A stretch of 64,000 nt of DNA, taken from Anaerolineales bacterium. Lineage in GTDB: Bacteria > Chloroflexota > Anaerolineae > 4572-78 > J111. Both the position numbers and the translations under genes were made by a program. Below, piece after piece: positions 8,585-17,043 of this stretch. The DNA is taken from contig JABTUK010000006.1 in assembly GCA_015075405.1 (NCBI GenBank), positions 124,001 to 188,000 on the forward strand, given 5' to 3'. A model generated the notes under the pieces. The model had not been told where the DNA came from. It worked only from the letters and a program-made list of their open reading frames with translations, and did not search any database. Numbering within the stretch: position 1 is the stretch's first letter; each line of letters begins with the position of its first letter.

Positions 8585-9916
8585 ATGCCCCTAAAAAACA
8601 GTAAAAAATCAGGCCAGTGGAGTATCCTCATCATCCTGGCCCTCCTTGTTGTGAGCGGCGTTTCCTGGTGGAGCAGCAATCTCCATTCTACCCCCGCCCG
8701 AGCGGCCAGCATCGTTGATCAGGTAAAGGTAGACCCACAGCCGCCCGCTGCCCGCCCTCCGCAGCAGGCGGAGGATGCCTGTTACTGTTCCAGTGACATC
8801 TACAATTGTAACAATTTTCAGTACCAACAGGAAGCCCAGTCCTGCTATGACGACTGCCAGGCTCAAGGCCGCGGCGACATTCACGAATTGGATAGTAACA
8901 GCAACGGGCTGGCCTGCGAAGAACTGCCGCTCGAACCCACCCCCGTCACCTCTCAAGCTACCCCTTACACCGACCCGGCTTTGCGCGACCCTGTTTTTAG
9001 GAGTCTGGCTAACGCCGACAACCTTCTGACTAATGGTAACTTTGAAGCTGATTTTTACGGCGCACCCGAGTTAGGTTTTGAACCCCCTGAAACCGGCTGG
9101 ATTCCCAATAGTTGGGGCTGGTTTAAAAGCCAGGCTTACGGTAAATACAATATTTATGGTAATGAAGGATTTGCCCTGGTCTGTCCTGATGATTTCAGGC
9201 TTTTCACCAACAGCGCCCTATCGTTGTCGTTCCACATTCAATCCTCGGACCAGCCAGATGCCCGCCTGGGGATTTACCAAACTGTCTCGGTGACGCCGGG
9301 CCAGCAGTATCTTTTTGCCATGCAGGGCGCGATTCAGAGTCAGCCGGGGGCCGGCTCGCCTGATATTAACAACCGGCTTGAGGTCTTTTTTGATCAGGGC
9401 GGTGGTACTGACTGGCAGGCGACGCCGCACGAGAAGTGGACCTCTTTACCCTGGCGTGAGCAAGAGCTGGAGTTTGAAACTTCCGGTCCCCAAGACCCTG
9501 ACCTGGCCCGAATTCAGGAGTATTACACCATTATCAAGCCCAGTTCCAACCGGCTAACGGTATTTCTCAACGCCTGGCGACGTTGGCCCAACTGGCGCAC
9601 CACCATTTTTACCGTTGATTGTGTCTCGTTGACGCCTTTGAACCAGGTAGACGTGGCGGCGCTGGCCCCTCGGCTCACCCAGCTTTCCACTACGGCGGTG
9701 GATGCGGCGCTGAAAGGTTCAGGCGGGGTGGCGGCCCCGGCCTCTGTCAGCGGCCAACCGGCGGCTGCCCCCGTTACCGGGGCGGTGATTGCGCCCGCTG
9801 CCGGCGGTATTGTTGATACCAAGAGCAACTGGCTGTTAATTACGGCTGTTTCACTGTTGGTTATTTTGGGGCTGGTGGGCGCTGGGGTGTGGAATGCCCG
9901 GCGGCAAAAGGAATAA
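8585..9916 (+). CDS. surface protein with Excalibur domain, C-terminal anchor
   Basis: A 443-residue exported protein with a GGTGAG ribosome-binding site. It has an N-terminal hydrophobic signal (about residues 15-33), then a cysteine-rich segment (CYCSSDIYNC, SCYDDC) ending in DSNSNGLACEELP, the calcium-binding loop of Excalibur domains (DxDxDG-type with downstream Cys-Glu, about residues 102-114). A beta-sandwich-like region (about 140-350) resembles a carbohydrate-binding module: it begins NLLTNGNFEADFYG, as many CBM-like domains do. A Pro/Ala/Val stalk and a transmembrane helix (about 415-437) with WNARRQKE complete it. Likely role: calcium-dependent surface adhesion or glycan binding, by inference. 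Confidence 0.7.
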   Translation: MPLKNSKKSGQWSILIILALLVVSGVSWWSSNLHSTPARAASIVDQVKVDPQPPAARPPQQAEDACYCSSDIYNCNNFQYQQEAQSCYDDCQAQGRGDIHELDSNSNGLACEELPLEPTPVTSQATPYTDPALRDPVFRSLANADNLLTNGNFEADFYGAPELGFEPPETGWIPNSWGWFKSQAYGKYNIYGNEGFALVCPDDFRLFTNSALSLSFHIQSSDQPDARLGIYQTVSVTPGQQYLFAMQGAIQSQPGAGSPDINNRLEVFFDQGGGTDWQATPHEKWTSLPWREQELEFETSGPQDPDLARIQEYYTIIKPSSNRLTVFLNAWRRWPNWRTTIFTVDCVSLTPLNQVDVAALAPRLTQLSTTAVDAALKGSGGVAAPASVSGQPAAAPVTGAVIAPAAGGIVDTKSNWLLITAVSLLVILGLVGAGVWNARRQKE

Positions 9917-9938
9917 GCCTCAACCAGCAGACCGCCGG

Positions 9939-11591
9939 CTAACGTTTGACCGCATAAATCTGAACGTCACCCTGATTATAAACTTCTTCCAGGTAAGGCG
10001 CGCGGGCCGGGGCAAAATCACCGGCAGCTTTTTCGCGGGGGCCGTAATAAACGTAGTCCACGTTGAACTTGGCCAGCAAGGCTTTGCGCCAGGCGTCGCT
10101 GGTGGCAGCGGTAAAAAATTGTTGAGCCTGGGCGCGCTTTTCATCCGAATGGATGGTTTCCGGTCCGTGCCCCACAAAGGCTCGCACGTTGGCGTAGGCC
10201 GGCAGCACATTGCCCGTTTCATACACCGCCAGAACCACCTCGCCGTTGGCGGCCTGGTCCAGCCAGCGCATGGCCTCAAGCTGGCTGGCTGGGTGAAAAA
10301 TGGGCGGCTGGCGTAGCGAAATCGAAACCAGCCCGCCCAGCAGCAGCGCCAGATTGGTCAGGCTAAAAAGTGCCAGCAGTCCGGCTCGTAGCCAGCGCTG
10401 TCGGTCAGAGCGTAGACGGTTGGTCAAGTAAAACACGCCATCGGTCGCCAGAACGGTCAGGGGGAGCTGTACCCCGACCACCAGGCGGCGCTGCAAATTA
10501 AAAGGCAGGTAAACCAGTAGCGGAAAGACCAGGCACCACACCACCAGGAAGGTCAGCTCGATTTTTCGCCCGAAGGGGGCAGAAGTTACAGCAGAATTAC
10601 CCAGATGCAGTCCTCCATAAACTGCCAGGAGGATGAGCGGCCCATAGGCGAGCAAGTAGTGCCAGGGTTCGGGCGAAAGGATCAGGTTTTGTTGGCTCCA
10701 GATCCCCAAAACCGGGTTAGTGCTAAAAACGTAGGCATCATACAATAAAACGGGCAGGCTCAACAGCGGGGCGCAGATCAGTTTAAGCCACAAGTTCACC
10801 GTGCCGCGCATGGTCCCGCCCCGCAGGGTCAGTACTAAAGCGGTCAACCCCAGCACTATCACAAACACACCCACGTAAAAGGCGGCAATTAAGGCGACGC
10901 CCAGCAGGGCGCAGGCCGCCCCCAAGATGGGCAGCCAGTGGTTGGTCTGCCAGCTTTGCAGGGTCCACAGCACCGCCCAGAACAGCAAAGTTTCGGCCAA
11001 GGCCAGGTGGGGCAGGTGCAACAGCACCAGAAAGATAAAGGCTTCGGGCACATAAAGGTCCAGCGGTAGCCCCAGGCGAGGCGTCAGTTGCAGGGCAATG
11101 ACCAACCAGCCCAGGCCGCTGCCGCCAGCTGCCAGCAGAAAAGCAAAGCGGCGCTGCGCCACTTGAGGCGTAAAATAGCTGATGAAATAATAAAGAGTCA
11201 ACAGCAGCCCCAGACCAAAGACCAGCCGGGCCAGGTGATACATCAACGGTAGGGGGATTGACCCTAGCCGGGCCAGCTTGCCCAGCAGCAGGTGGAAGCT
11301 GAACAGATAAGCCCCTTGGTGCGGCTCCGGCGTGTAAGGTAGATGGAACAGCCAGCCGCCTTCTGCACCCTGGCGCATTTTAGCCAGGTAAGAGTTGGCG
11401 TCCTCCACCCCGATAAAGAAACCGCTAAACTGCATCTGCGGGGTTGACAGCCACCAGCCATATAGATAAGGCAGGCAGGTTAGCAAGCTGATCGCGCCGG
11501 CCCACCCAACTACCCAGCGCCACTCTCTGGTCGAAATCATGGCTACGCCTGTTGCCTGCCGTAATTTAGCTTGAGCGTCGGATTGCGCCAT
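9939..11591 (-). CDS. polytopic membrane protein, glycosyltransferase-C-like, paralogue 1
   Basis: About 550 residues with roughly ten transmembrane helices and a soluble C-terminal domain (last 120 residues). The start at 11591 has GGTG 9 bases upstream; 11540 (MISTREWRWV) is an alternative that matches the paralogue's N-terminus better. It shares with the gene at 15469 the N-terminal EWRWV.GW, YLAK(M/I)..G..G.WLFHL.YTPEPH, an LPFxLQRRL loop, and the C-terminal D(Y/F)(V/I)(Y/I)YGP(R/D)E. The acidic first loop and many helices recall GT-C glycosyltransferases, an inference. The start overlaps the upstream YfhO-like gene by 26 bp, suggesting coupling. Confidence 0.6.
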   Translation of the reverse strand: MAQSDAQAKLRQATGVAMISTREWRWVVGWAGAISLLTCLPYLYGWWLSTPQMQFSGFFIGVEDANSYLAKMRQGAEGGWLFHLPYTPEPHQGAYLFSFHLLLGKLARLGSIPLPLMYHLARLVFGLGLLLTLYYFISYFTPQVAQRRFAFLLAAGGSGLGWLVIALQLTPRLGLPLDLYVPEAFIFLVLLHLPHLALAETLLFWAVLWTLQSWQTNHWLPILGAACALLGVALIAAFYVGVFVIVLGLTALVLTLRGGTMRGTVNLWLKLICAPLLSLPVLLYDAYVFSTNPVLGIWSQQNLILSPEPWHYLLAYGPLILLAVYGGLHLGNSAVTSAPFGRKIELTFLVVWCLVFPLLVYLPFNLQRRLVVGVQLPLTVLATDGVFYLTNRLRSDRQRWLRAGLLALFSLTNLALLLGGLVSISLRQPPIFHPASQLEAMRWLDQAANGEVVLAVYETGNVLPAYANVRAFVGHGPETIHSDEKRAQAQQFFTAATSDAWRKALLAKFNVDYVYYGPREKAAGDFAPARAPYLEEVYNQGDVQIYAVKR

Positions 11592-14043
11592 AAAACATCC
11601 CACCCACTAACAGAAGTACCACCGTAACCCCCGAAATCCACTGCCCCCATACCACACTCTCAGGCCGGTAGACCAGCCTGATTTGATAAGCCCCTGGCTG
11701 GCTTAAATAAAGACCCCGCAGCAGACCATTAACCTTTTCCACCGGCTGGGGCGAGCCGTTAACCGTGGCCTGCCAGCCCGGATACCAGATTTCGCTCACT
11801 ACCAGCCAGCCGGGTTGGGTTATCTCCGTTTCAAGCTCCATCTTGTCGGCAGTATAAGCGGTAATTTCGACGGGTGAACGTTGAACGTTGAAGGTTGAAC
11901 GTTGAACATTTTCAACGCTGTCTTCGACGACGGCCACATTCCCCCCCTCCGGCAGCGCCTCTAATTGGCCCAGCCAATCTGCCTCAGCCAGGACTGCTTG
12001 ATGGGCTACCCAGGCCCGCGGCAGGGCCAGTTCGTTGCGATAGATATAGGTTCCGTCAATTTCTGTTTCCAGGGTTAAGCCGGGCCAGGGCATAGGAAAG
12101 GCCGAGACCAGAGTGGTGACGTTGAGCAGCCCCAGCAGCTTGAGATTGGGCTGGACGGCTTGCAGCGATGTTTCCAGGGGGCCGGGGCCAAACTTGGGGA
12201 TGGTCACGCTAAACCCCGCATCGTTATAGCCCCCGGCGCGGGCCATCAACGCATCATATCGGGCCAGGTGAACCGGCTCGACGCCGTCGGCCAGGTGTAG
12301 TCCCGCCGCAGCCGCCGTTGACATTGGCAAACTGTAGCTGGGCGAATATACCCGAAAATAGCCCGGCTTTTGGGCCAGATATGCCGCCGCTGCCCGCCCC
12401 GGCAACAGGGCTTGCTCGAGCGGCGTAAAGCGCAGCAGCGAACTGTCGAACCAGGCCAGGTCAGCAAATAAAAGCAGGCCCAGCAGGGCTACGGTTATTT
12501 GGGCAGAGATAACGCGCTGCGCCCGCAGCAGGATAAGACTTAAGCCCAGGGGGATAAACACGGCCAGGGCCAGCGCCGAGCGGCGGATGCTCTCGGTCCC
12601 CCCGCCCTGCCCGGCAGGCGTTAGAAAGACCAACCCCAACCCTACCAGCAGCGCCAGCGGGGCCAGGGCTACGGTCAGGCGAGTCAGCCATTTTTTAGCC
12701 GAGACTGACCATGGCTGCTGCACAAGACGCTCTACGCCAAAGCCGGCCAACACGGCCAGGGCCAGTGCCCCCACAAAAAAGATGCGAGCCGGGGTACGGA
12801 TATACCGGAAACCGGGCGCAGCGTAATAGAACAGAGTGTGTAGTGGGTTGTGCGGTCCCAGGGCAAACAGCACAGCAAATACGAACACCAGCCCGTAAAA
12901 TACTGACCAGCGATTTTGGCGGCTCAAGCCAAAGGGGGCCAGCAGCAACGGAATCAACCCCGTGTAAATCACATATTCGTGTCCCGCCCGGGCCGTTGGC
13001 AGCAGCAGCCCCACCAGCAACTGCGCCGGGGCCAGGGCAAATTCGCTGGCTTGATCCAGGCTGAGCGAGCGGTTGCTGTAGCGGGTCAATTCCAGCAGTG
13101 GCAGCAGTTGGGCCGCGCTCAGCAACCCCGCCAGCAGCAGGCCGGGCAGAAGAAGCAGGAACGAGTGGGTGAAGCGTGAAACGTGAGGCGTGAGGCGTGA
13201 AGCGTGGGGCGTGGGGCGTGGGGCGTGGTGCGTGACTACTTTCATCGCTCCCCCGCTCCTCCGCTCCTCCACTCCCCTGCTCCTCGCCTCCTCGCCTCCT
13301 CGCCTCCTCACTACCTGCCAGATCAGCATCGCCGCCATCAAATACACGCTGTAAATCACCGGTAGCGTATGCGTCACCATCTGCATCGCCAGCGAAACAG
13401 CCACCAGGATCATCCAGCCATAACTGGATCGTCGCCATGCAAAGAAATACCCCAAACCTCGCCTCTGCCCCTCTGCTCCTCTGCTCCTCTGCTCCCCTGC
13501 CCCCTCGCTCCTCGCCTCCTCCAGTAGCATCTGTGCGCCCCAGACCGTCCACGGCAGCCAGCCCAGCGCAGCGATCATGCTCACATGTCCTCCGGCTGCG
13601 TGAGCCAGCACCTTACCGTTAAGGGCAAAGGTCAAGCCGCCCAGCAGCGCGGCCAGGGCAGACACCCTGAAACCTTCGCGTAATAAGAGGTATATCCCTA
13701 GACCACCCCAAGCCAAGTGAAAGATAAAGAGCCAGTTGAACACCGGCTCGCTGGGGAAAAAGAGCAGTAGCCAGGCCAGGGGATAAGCCAGCATGGCCAG
13801 TTGGTTGGCGGCTAAAGGCATGCCGCTGAGGATAAGCGGCGTCCAGTAGGGCAGCCCTTCGCCCGCCTGCCAGCTATGGGCCATAAGCTGAGCCTTGGGC
13901 CAGTGGATGACCATGACATCGGAAAAAGGGCTAAAGGTGGGGAATAAAACCAAAAAAGGATCGAGCAGCGTGGGCCAGAAGAGCGTGAGCACAGCCGGAA
14001 TGAGGAACAGCGCGGGCCAGTGGGGTTTGAGTTTCGGGAACAT
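11566..14043 (-). CDS. YfhO-like polytopic membrane protein with in-frame repeat insertions
   Basis: An 825-residue membrane protein with about 12-13 helices and a C-terminal beta-rich extracytoplasmic domain (EITQPGWLVVSEIWYPGW, then an ARVNG-like loop), the hallmark of the YfhO family, which modifies lipoteichoic acid or related surface glycans in Firmicutes. Two low-complexity stretches interrupt it in frame: residues about 175-195 (Glu/Arg/Gly/Ser-rich, from tandem CTCCTCTG units) and about 245-290 (from GAGGAGGCG-type units plus GCGTGGG units). Both fall between helices and do not break the frame. It belongs to the minus-strand surface-glycan-like cluster. Confidence 0.75.
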   Translation of the reverse strand: MFPKLKPHWPALFLIPAVLTLFWPTLLDPFLVLFPTFSPFSDVMVIHWPKAQLMAHSWQAGEGLPYWTPLILSGMPLAANQLAMLAYPLAWLLLFFPSEPVFNWLFIFHLAWGGLGIYLLLREGFRVSALAALLGGLTFALNGKVLAHAAGGHVSMIAALGWLPWTVWGAQMLLEEARSEGAGEQRSRGAEGQRRGLGYFFAWRRSSYGWMILVAVSLAMQMVTHTLPVIYSVYLMAAMLIWQVVRRRGGEEARSRGVEERRSGGAMKVVTHHAPRPTPHASRLTPHVSRFTHSFLLLLPGLLLAGLLSAAQLLPLLELTRYSNRSLSLDQASEFALAPAQLLVGLLLPTARAGHEYVIYTGLIPLLLAPFGLSRQNRWSVFYGLVFVFAVLFALGPHNPLHTLFYYAAPGFRYIRTPARIFFVGALALAVLAGFGVERLVQQPWSVSAKKWLTRLTVALAPLALLVGLGLVFLTPAGQGGGTESIRRSALALAVFIPLGLSLILLRAQRVISAQITVALLGLLLFADLAWFDSSLLRFTPLEQALLPGRAAAAYLAQKPGYFRVYSPSYSLPMSTAAAAGLHLADGVEPVHLARYDALMARAGGYNDAGFSVTIPKFGPGPLETSLQAVQPNLKLLGLLNVTTLVSAFPMPWPGLTLETEIDGTYIYRNELALPRAWVAHQAVLAEADWLGQLEALPEGGNVAVVEDSVENVQRSTFNVQRSPVEITAYTADKMELETEITQPGWLVVSEIWYPGWQATVNGSPQPVEKVNGLLRGLYLSQPGAYQIRLVYRPESVVWGQWISGVTVVLLLVGGMFYGAIRRSS
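13168..13312. repeat. in-frame tandem repeat arrays within YfhO-like gene
   Basis: GCGTGGG/GCGTGAA heptamer units (13168-13233) followed by CTCCTC-rich units (13250-13312). Both belong to the STRR-like repeats found between genes elsewhere in the window. Confidence 0.85.
13459..13520. repeat. in-frame tandem repeat array within YfhO-like gene
   Basis: CTCTGCTC/CTCCTCTG octamer units inside the reading frame, complementary in type to the AGCAGGGG arrays at 32110-32145 and 44363-44388. Confidence 0.8.
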
Positions 14044-14070
14044 GTCGGGGTTAAGCGTTATGATGGGACT

Positions 14071-14337
14071 TCATTTATAAACTTCTCGCCGGCGCCCCAC
14101 TTTTAAAACAATCAGTTTCTCAGCAGAGTAATCTATTTGGTAGATGAGGCGATAATCCCCGATACGATATTTGAAGCAACCGCTCCATTCTTCTCCTTGT
14201 AAGGCTTGATGGCGCAATAAGGCAGCATTTTGTCCAATCCATTCTAATCTATTTAGAATACGGGTTTGCAGGGCGGGATCAAGACGCTTTATATCTGTTT
14301 GTGCTTCGGTGGTTAAAATGACTTGAAATTCATTCAT
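14071..14337 (-). CDS. RelE/ParE-type toxin
   Basis: An 88-residue toxin of the RelE/ParE fold. The pattern is characteristic: the N-terminal strand FQVILTTEAQTDIKRLD, helices with RILNRLEWIG, then the C-terminal sheet GCFKYRIGDYRLIYQID and VLKVGRRREVYK with the conserved basic residues. RelE-type members cut mRNA on the ribosome, ParE-type members poison gyrase; which applies here cannot be decided from sequence. Its ATG overlaps the antitoxin stop (ATGA, 14334-14337), the classical coupling. The pair sits inside a surface-glycan-like cluster next to a MITE, consistent with a mobile insertion. Confidence 0.85.
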   Translation of the reverse strand: MNEFQVILTTEAQTDIKRLDPALQTRILNRLEWIGQNAALLRHQALQGEEWSGCFKYRIGDYRLIYQIDYSAEKLIVLKVGRRREVYK

Positions 14338-14573
14338 CGCCCAAGCTGTTCTCGAAAAGTTCTTAAGTCAGCCCCTTCACCAGAACGCGCTTGCTCTATT
14401 GATCGCTGGAGCGAGGCCGCAAAATCTGGTTGTAACTTCGCTTCATCTTCTTCCGGCAAATTCAAAAGGGCGTCCATCAATTGAGTCAGCCACACTTGGA
14501 GGCGTTTATCTATAGTGCGTTCTACGATTTCCTCAAATTCTTCTGTGGATAAATCTACCAAAGTCTTTTCCAC
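14334..14573 (-). CDS. antitoxin partner of RelE/ParE-type toxin
   Basis: A 79-residue acidic, helical protein. I start it at the GTG at 14573, which has a GGAAAGGGA ribosome-binding site 7 bases upstream; the ATG at 14639 would lie upstream of the promoter's -10 and cannot be on that transcript. The N-terminus (TLVDLSTEEFEEIVERTIDKRL) resembles the region found in antitoxins of RelE-type toxins that lack an obvious DNA-binding motif, and the C-terminal helical half (SIEQARSGEGADLRTFREQLGR) would wrap the toxin. Autoregulation by the complex is usual for such modules; no operator is evident. Confidence 0.7.
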   Translation of the reverse strand: MEKTLVDLSTEEFEEIVERTIDKRLQVWLTQLMDALLNLPEEDEAKLQPDFAASLQRSIEQARSGEGADLRTFREQLGR

Positions 14574-14629
14574 TGTTTTATCCCTTTCCAGCTGATGTAT
14601 AGGTACAGTTAAGATCCCCGTAACATCAC

Positions 14630-14638
14630 ATTGTAACA
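14630..14638 (-). promoter_or_regulatory. extended -10 promoter for the toxin-antitoxin operon
   Basis: On the minus strand TG-T-TACAAT, about 57 bases upstream of the antitoxin GTG. It settles the choice of start codon for the antitoxin. Confidence 0.5.
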
Positions 14639-14670
14639 TAATATGTTGATATTCGATTCAAAGAACAATT

Positions 14671-14858
14671 ATGAGAGCGTTCGGAAACTGCTTTGTCTGT
14701 CTCGCCCGCCCTGGCATGAACTGCCAGGGCTATTCAACAGCGCCGGGTGAACCCGGCTTTAGCCCGATTAATCGGGCGTTGTTCCATAGTCCGGCGACTT
14801 CATCGCCGGACGAGCGTCGGTAGCAAGGGCGCCTGTGGGAGTTTCCGAACGCTCTCAT
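14671..14858. mobile_element. 188-bp MITE, copy 1
   Basis: Perfect 19-bp terminal inverted repeats (ATGAGAGCGTTCGGAAACT and its complement) bound a non-coding body with nested hairpins (CCGGGTTCACCCGG type, CCCGATTAATCGGG, GTCCGGCGA...TCGCCGGAC). A second copy at 42483-42668 is about 90% identical over the body. No transposase is in the window. Confidence 0.88.
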
Positions 14859-14904
14859 TATATCATAAATCGTGCGTTGTGGCTTAGTTGGGTACAAGTT
14901 GTTA

Positions 14905-15306
14905 TTACTTCGGCGTCCCACTCCGAATCAAAAAGAAAACCCCACACAAAATCAACGCAACGCCGAGTGTCCGCTCCCAACCTACGGCCTCGCCGAAGAA
15001 GAAGCGGCCAATCAGCAGGGTGAAGACATAGGTTAAGCCGACCATGGGAAAGGCCAGGCTGAAATCCAGCTTGGATAACACATCAAGCCACAGAATCGAA
15101 CTGACGCCGTAACAAATAAAGCCGACAATGACCCATGGGGTTTGAAACAGTTTGAGAAAGCCCAACAGCCCCTCGGCCAGGCTGACGCCGCCAATGGCAT
15201 TCAGCCCCGCCTTCATCGAGGTTTGTCCGGCGGATAGCAGCATAATCGCTACCAATCCCAGGATAAAAGTTCCAATCATGGCGCGAGATACCTCCAGTTT
15301 TGGCAT
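14905..15306 (-). CDS. small EamA/SMR-type membrane transporter
   Basis: 133 residues from the ATG at 15306 (AGAGG 5 bases upstream; earlier in-frame ATGs lack a site). Four transmembrane helices are evident: about residues 9-28, 47-66, 74-94, 110-128. The pattern W(I/V)..G...Y..S...W..VLS...LS.A.P...LTYV....(I/L)G...F.E.......G..LI..GV is that of the short EamA/SMR relatives, such as the ArnE/ArnF flippase subunits that move lipid-linked sugars. In the middle of a surface-glycan-like cluster a flippase role is attractive but unproven. Confidence 0.75.
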   Translation of the reverse strand: MPKLEVSRAMIGTFILGLVAIMLLSAGQTSMKAGLNAIGGVSLAEGLLGFLKLFQTPWVIVGFICYGVSSILWLDVLSKLDFSLAFPMVGLTYVFTLLIGRFFFGEAVGWERTLGVALILCGVFFLIRSGTPK

Positions 15307-15348
15307 TTTGCCTCTCATTTGAAAAGGAATAAGGGTTACACAGTTCAC

Positions 15349-15452
15349 ATGTCATTTCGAGGCCAGAGGCCGAGAAATGCTTGAAAGTTATACTCGCCAG
15401 ACGAATTCGGAGGGATTTCTCGCTCCCCCTTGCGGGTCGCTCGAAATGACAT
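15349..15452. repeat. ATGTCATTTCGA inverted-repeat element, copy 1
   Basis: ATGTCATTTCGA at the left and TCGAAATGACAT at the right, perfect 12-bp terminal inverted repeats around a variable body. Relatives are at 42036-42182 and, with GTCATTGCGAG ends, at 49827-49899. Confidence 0.8.
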
Positions 15453-15468
15453 GATTTTGGTCAATACA

Positions 15469-17043
15469 CTACTCTTGCATTTTATAAATAACAAGATTAT
15501 CCGCAGAGAAAACAACCGGCCAGTCTGCTAAGTTTTTGGGTTGGCCGAGTTTCCGTTCGTCAGGGCCGTAAATGATAAAATCAACCGCCGGAGAGACTGT
15601 TGCAATGTCACCCCGGTAGAAAGCTTCCACCAGAGCTTTCTTTTGCTTGGCGGCGATGGTTTCAAAGGGGTGGCCGTAAAAGACCCTCACCCCGGTCTGG
15701 CCGGGAATGAACATGCCCAGCCGGGGCGAGGCCAGTACCACGTCGTCGGGAGTGGCGTTTTCACGCAGCCAGGCGAAGGCGGTCTCCTCCTCCGGGCGAA
15801 TAAACAGCAGCGCCGTTGTCTCGGAGGCGTCAGGGGACTGTTGGGCTGCCAGCAGGGGCAGGCTCCAGACAAAGAGAGTTCCCAGCGCGCCAACCGCAAC
15901 AACGATGGTAGTCATCAGGCGGCGCTGGCTCGGTTTGAGAGGACTCTGCCCCAGCCAGCGCTGCAAGCCCAGGGCAGCCAGAATACACAGCGGCAGGTGC
16001 AAGCCGGTTATCAGCCGGCGCTGTAAGTCAAAGGGCAGGTAGAGCAAAATCAAGCCGGTGACAGCCCACCACAATACCAGCCATTCGCCCGCCGCTGCGC
16101 CCCGCCGGACCATCCACCAGCCGCCGCCAACAGCCAGCAGCCCGACTAAGCCATAGCCCAGCAGCAAATTAAGCGGCGACGGGGCGGCGGTCACATTCTG
16201 GGCCGACCAGCCCGCCAGGATAGGGTTGGTGGTGTAAACCCAATAATCGTACAGAATAACCGGAGCTGAGAACAGCCCCACACTCAGGGTCAGCCAGATT
16301 TGAGGCCAGGGCAAACTGCGCCGGCTGAAGTAAAGCCAGCTCAGAAAAACCAGCAGCACCGCCGCCGTCGTGAGCAAAGCAAAAGGCAAAACCAGGCTCA
16401 AGGCCAGGGCGGCCAGGGAAACAGCGATGAACTGGTCATTGTAAAAATTGAAAGGCTCCGGCTGAATGACCTGCTGCAAAATGATGAGCATGAGCATCAT
16501 CGCCAGCGGAAAGTGCGGGTTGGCGTAGAGACTATAAGGCACAAAGGCTTCGGGAACCCACAGGTCAATGGGAAAGGCCCCAAAGGCTACACCAAGCCAG
16601 CCCAGCCCCGCAGCGCTGAGTATCAAGCCAAAAGCCAGCCGCCGCTCTGGGAGTTGCGGTGTTACCGAGGCGACAAACCGGTAAGCCGCCAGCAGCAGCC
16701 CTAGGCTGGCCGCTACTCGGGCCAGGTGAAACACCCCAACCGGCGGCAGGCCCAGCAGCGCGGCCAGGTGGCCCAGCGCCAGGTAAAAGGTAAAGATAAA
16801 AGCGCCCTCATGCGGCTCCGGGGTGTAGGTCAGATGAAACAGCCACTTGCCCTGCATACCCTGTTGAATTTTAGCCAGGTAAGAGTTGCCATCATACGGA
16901 TTCACCAGAATCCCGGCAAACTGCCAACCCTCCGGCGCAGTTACAGCGGCGATAATGTAGGGCAGGCAGCTTAACAGCACCACTGCCAGCGACCAGCCGG
17001 CGACCCAGCGCCACTCCTGAGAAGTAATCGGGACGTCTCTCAT
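15469..17043 (-). CDS. polytopic membrane protein, glycosyltransferase-C-like, paralogue 2
   Basis: 524 residues, about ten transmembrane helices and a C-terminal soluble domain ending DFIIYGPDERKLGQPKN. It is clearly related to the protein at 9939-11591 over its full length (shared EWRWVAGW, NSYLAKIQQGMQGKWLFHL, YTPEPHEGAFIFTFYLALG, LPFDLQRRL). The conserved Asp/Asn in the first extracytoplasmic loop (PYDGNSYLAK) would be a candidate metal or substrate site if these are GT-C enzymes. Its ATG overlaps the stop of the upstream glycosidase-like gene (17040-17043), so the two are translationally coupled. Confidence 0.6.
   Translation of the reverse strand: MRDVPITSQEWRWVAGWSLAVVLLSCLPYIIAAVTAPEGWQFAGILVNPYDGNSYLAKIQQGMQGKWLFHLTYTPEPHEGAFIFTFYLALGHLAALLGLPPVGVFHLARVAASLGLLLAAYRFVASVTPQLPERRLAFGLILSAAGLGWLGVAFGAFPIDLWVPEAFVPYSLYANPHFPLAMMLMLIILQQVIQPEPFNFYNDQFIAVSLAALALSLVLPFALLTTAAVLLVFLSWLYFSRRSLPWPQIWLTLSVGLFSAPVILYDYWVYTTNPILAGWSAQNVTAAPSPLNLLLGYGLVGLLAVGGGWWMVRRGAAAGEWLVLWWAVTGLILLYLPFDLQRRLITGLHLPLCILAALGLQRWLGQSPLKPSQRRLMTTIVVAVGALGTLFVWSLPLLAAQQSPDASETTALLFIRPEEETAFAWLRENATPDDVVLASPRLGMFIPGQTGVRVFYGHPFETIAAKQKKALVEAFYRGDIATVSPAVDFIIYGPDERKLGQPKNLADWPVVFSADNLVIYKMQE

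Noticed and set aside
12695..13552. Long minus-strand frame of 285 codons within the YfhO-like gene
   Set aside because: It is an alternative frame of the same strand; composition is Gly/Ala/Arg-rich and has no helices, while the overlapping frame gives a clear membrane protein.
14640..14670. tRNA or small RNA next to the MITE
   Set aside because: No cloverleaf-like pairing or TTCGA loop is visible here or elsewhere in the window.
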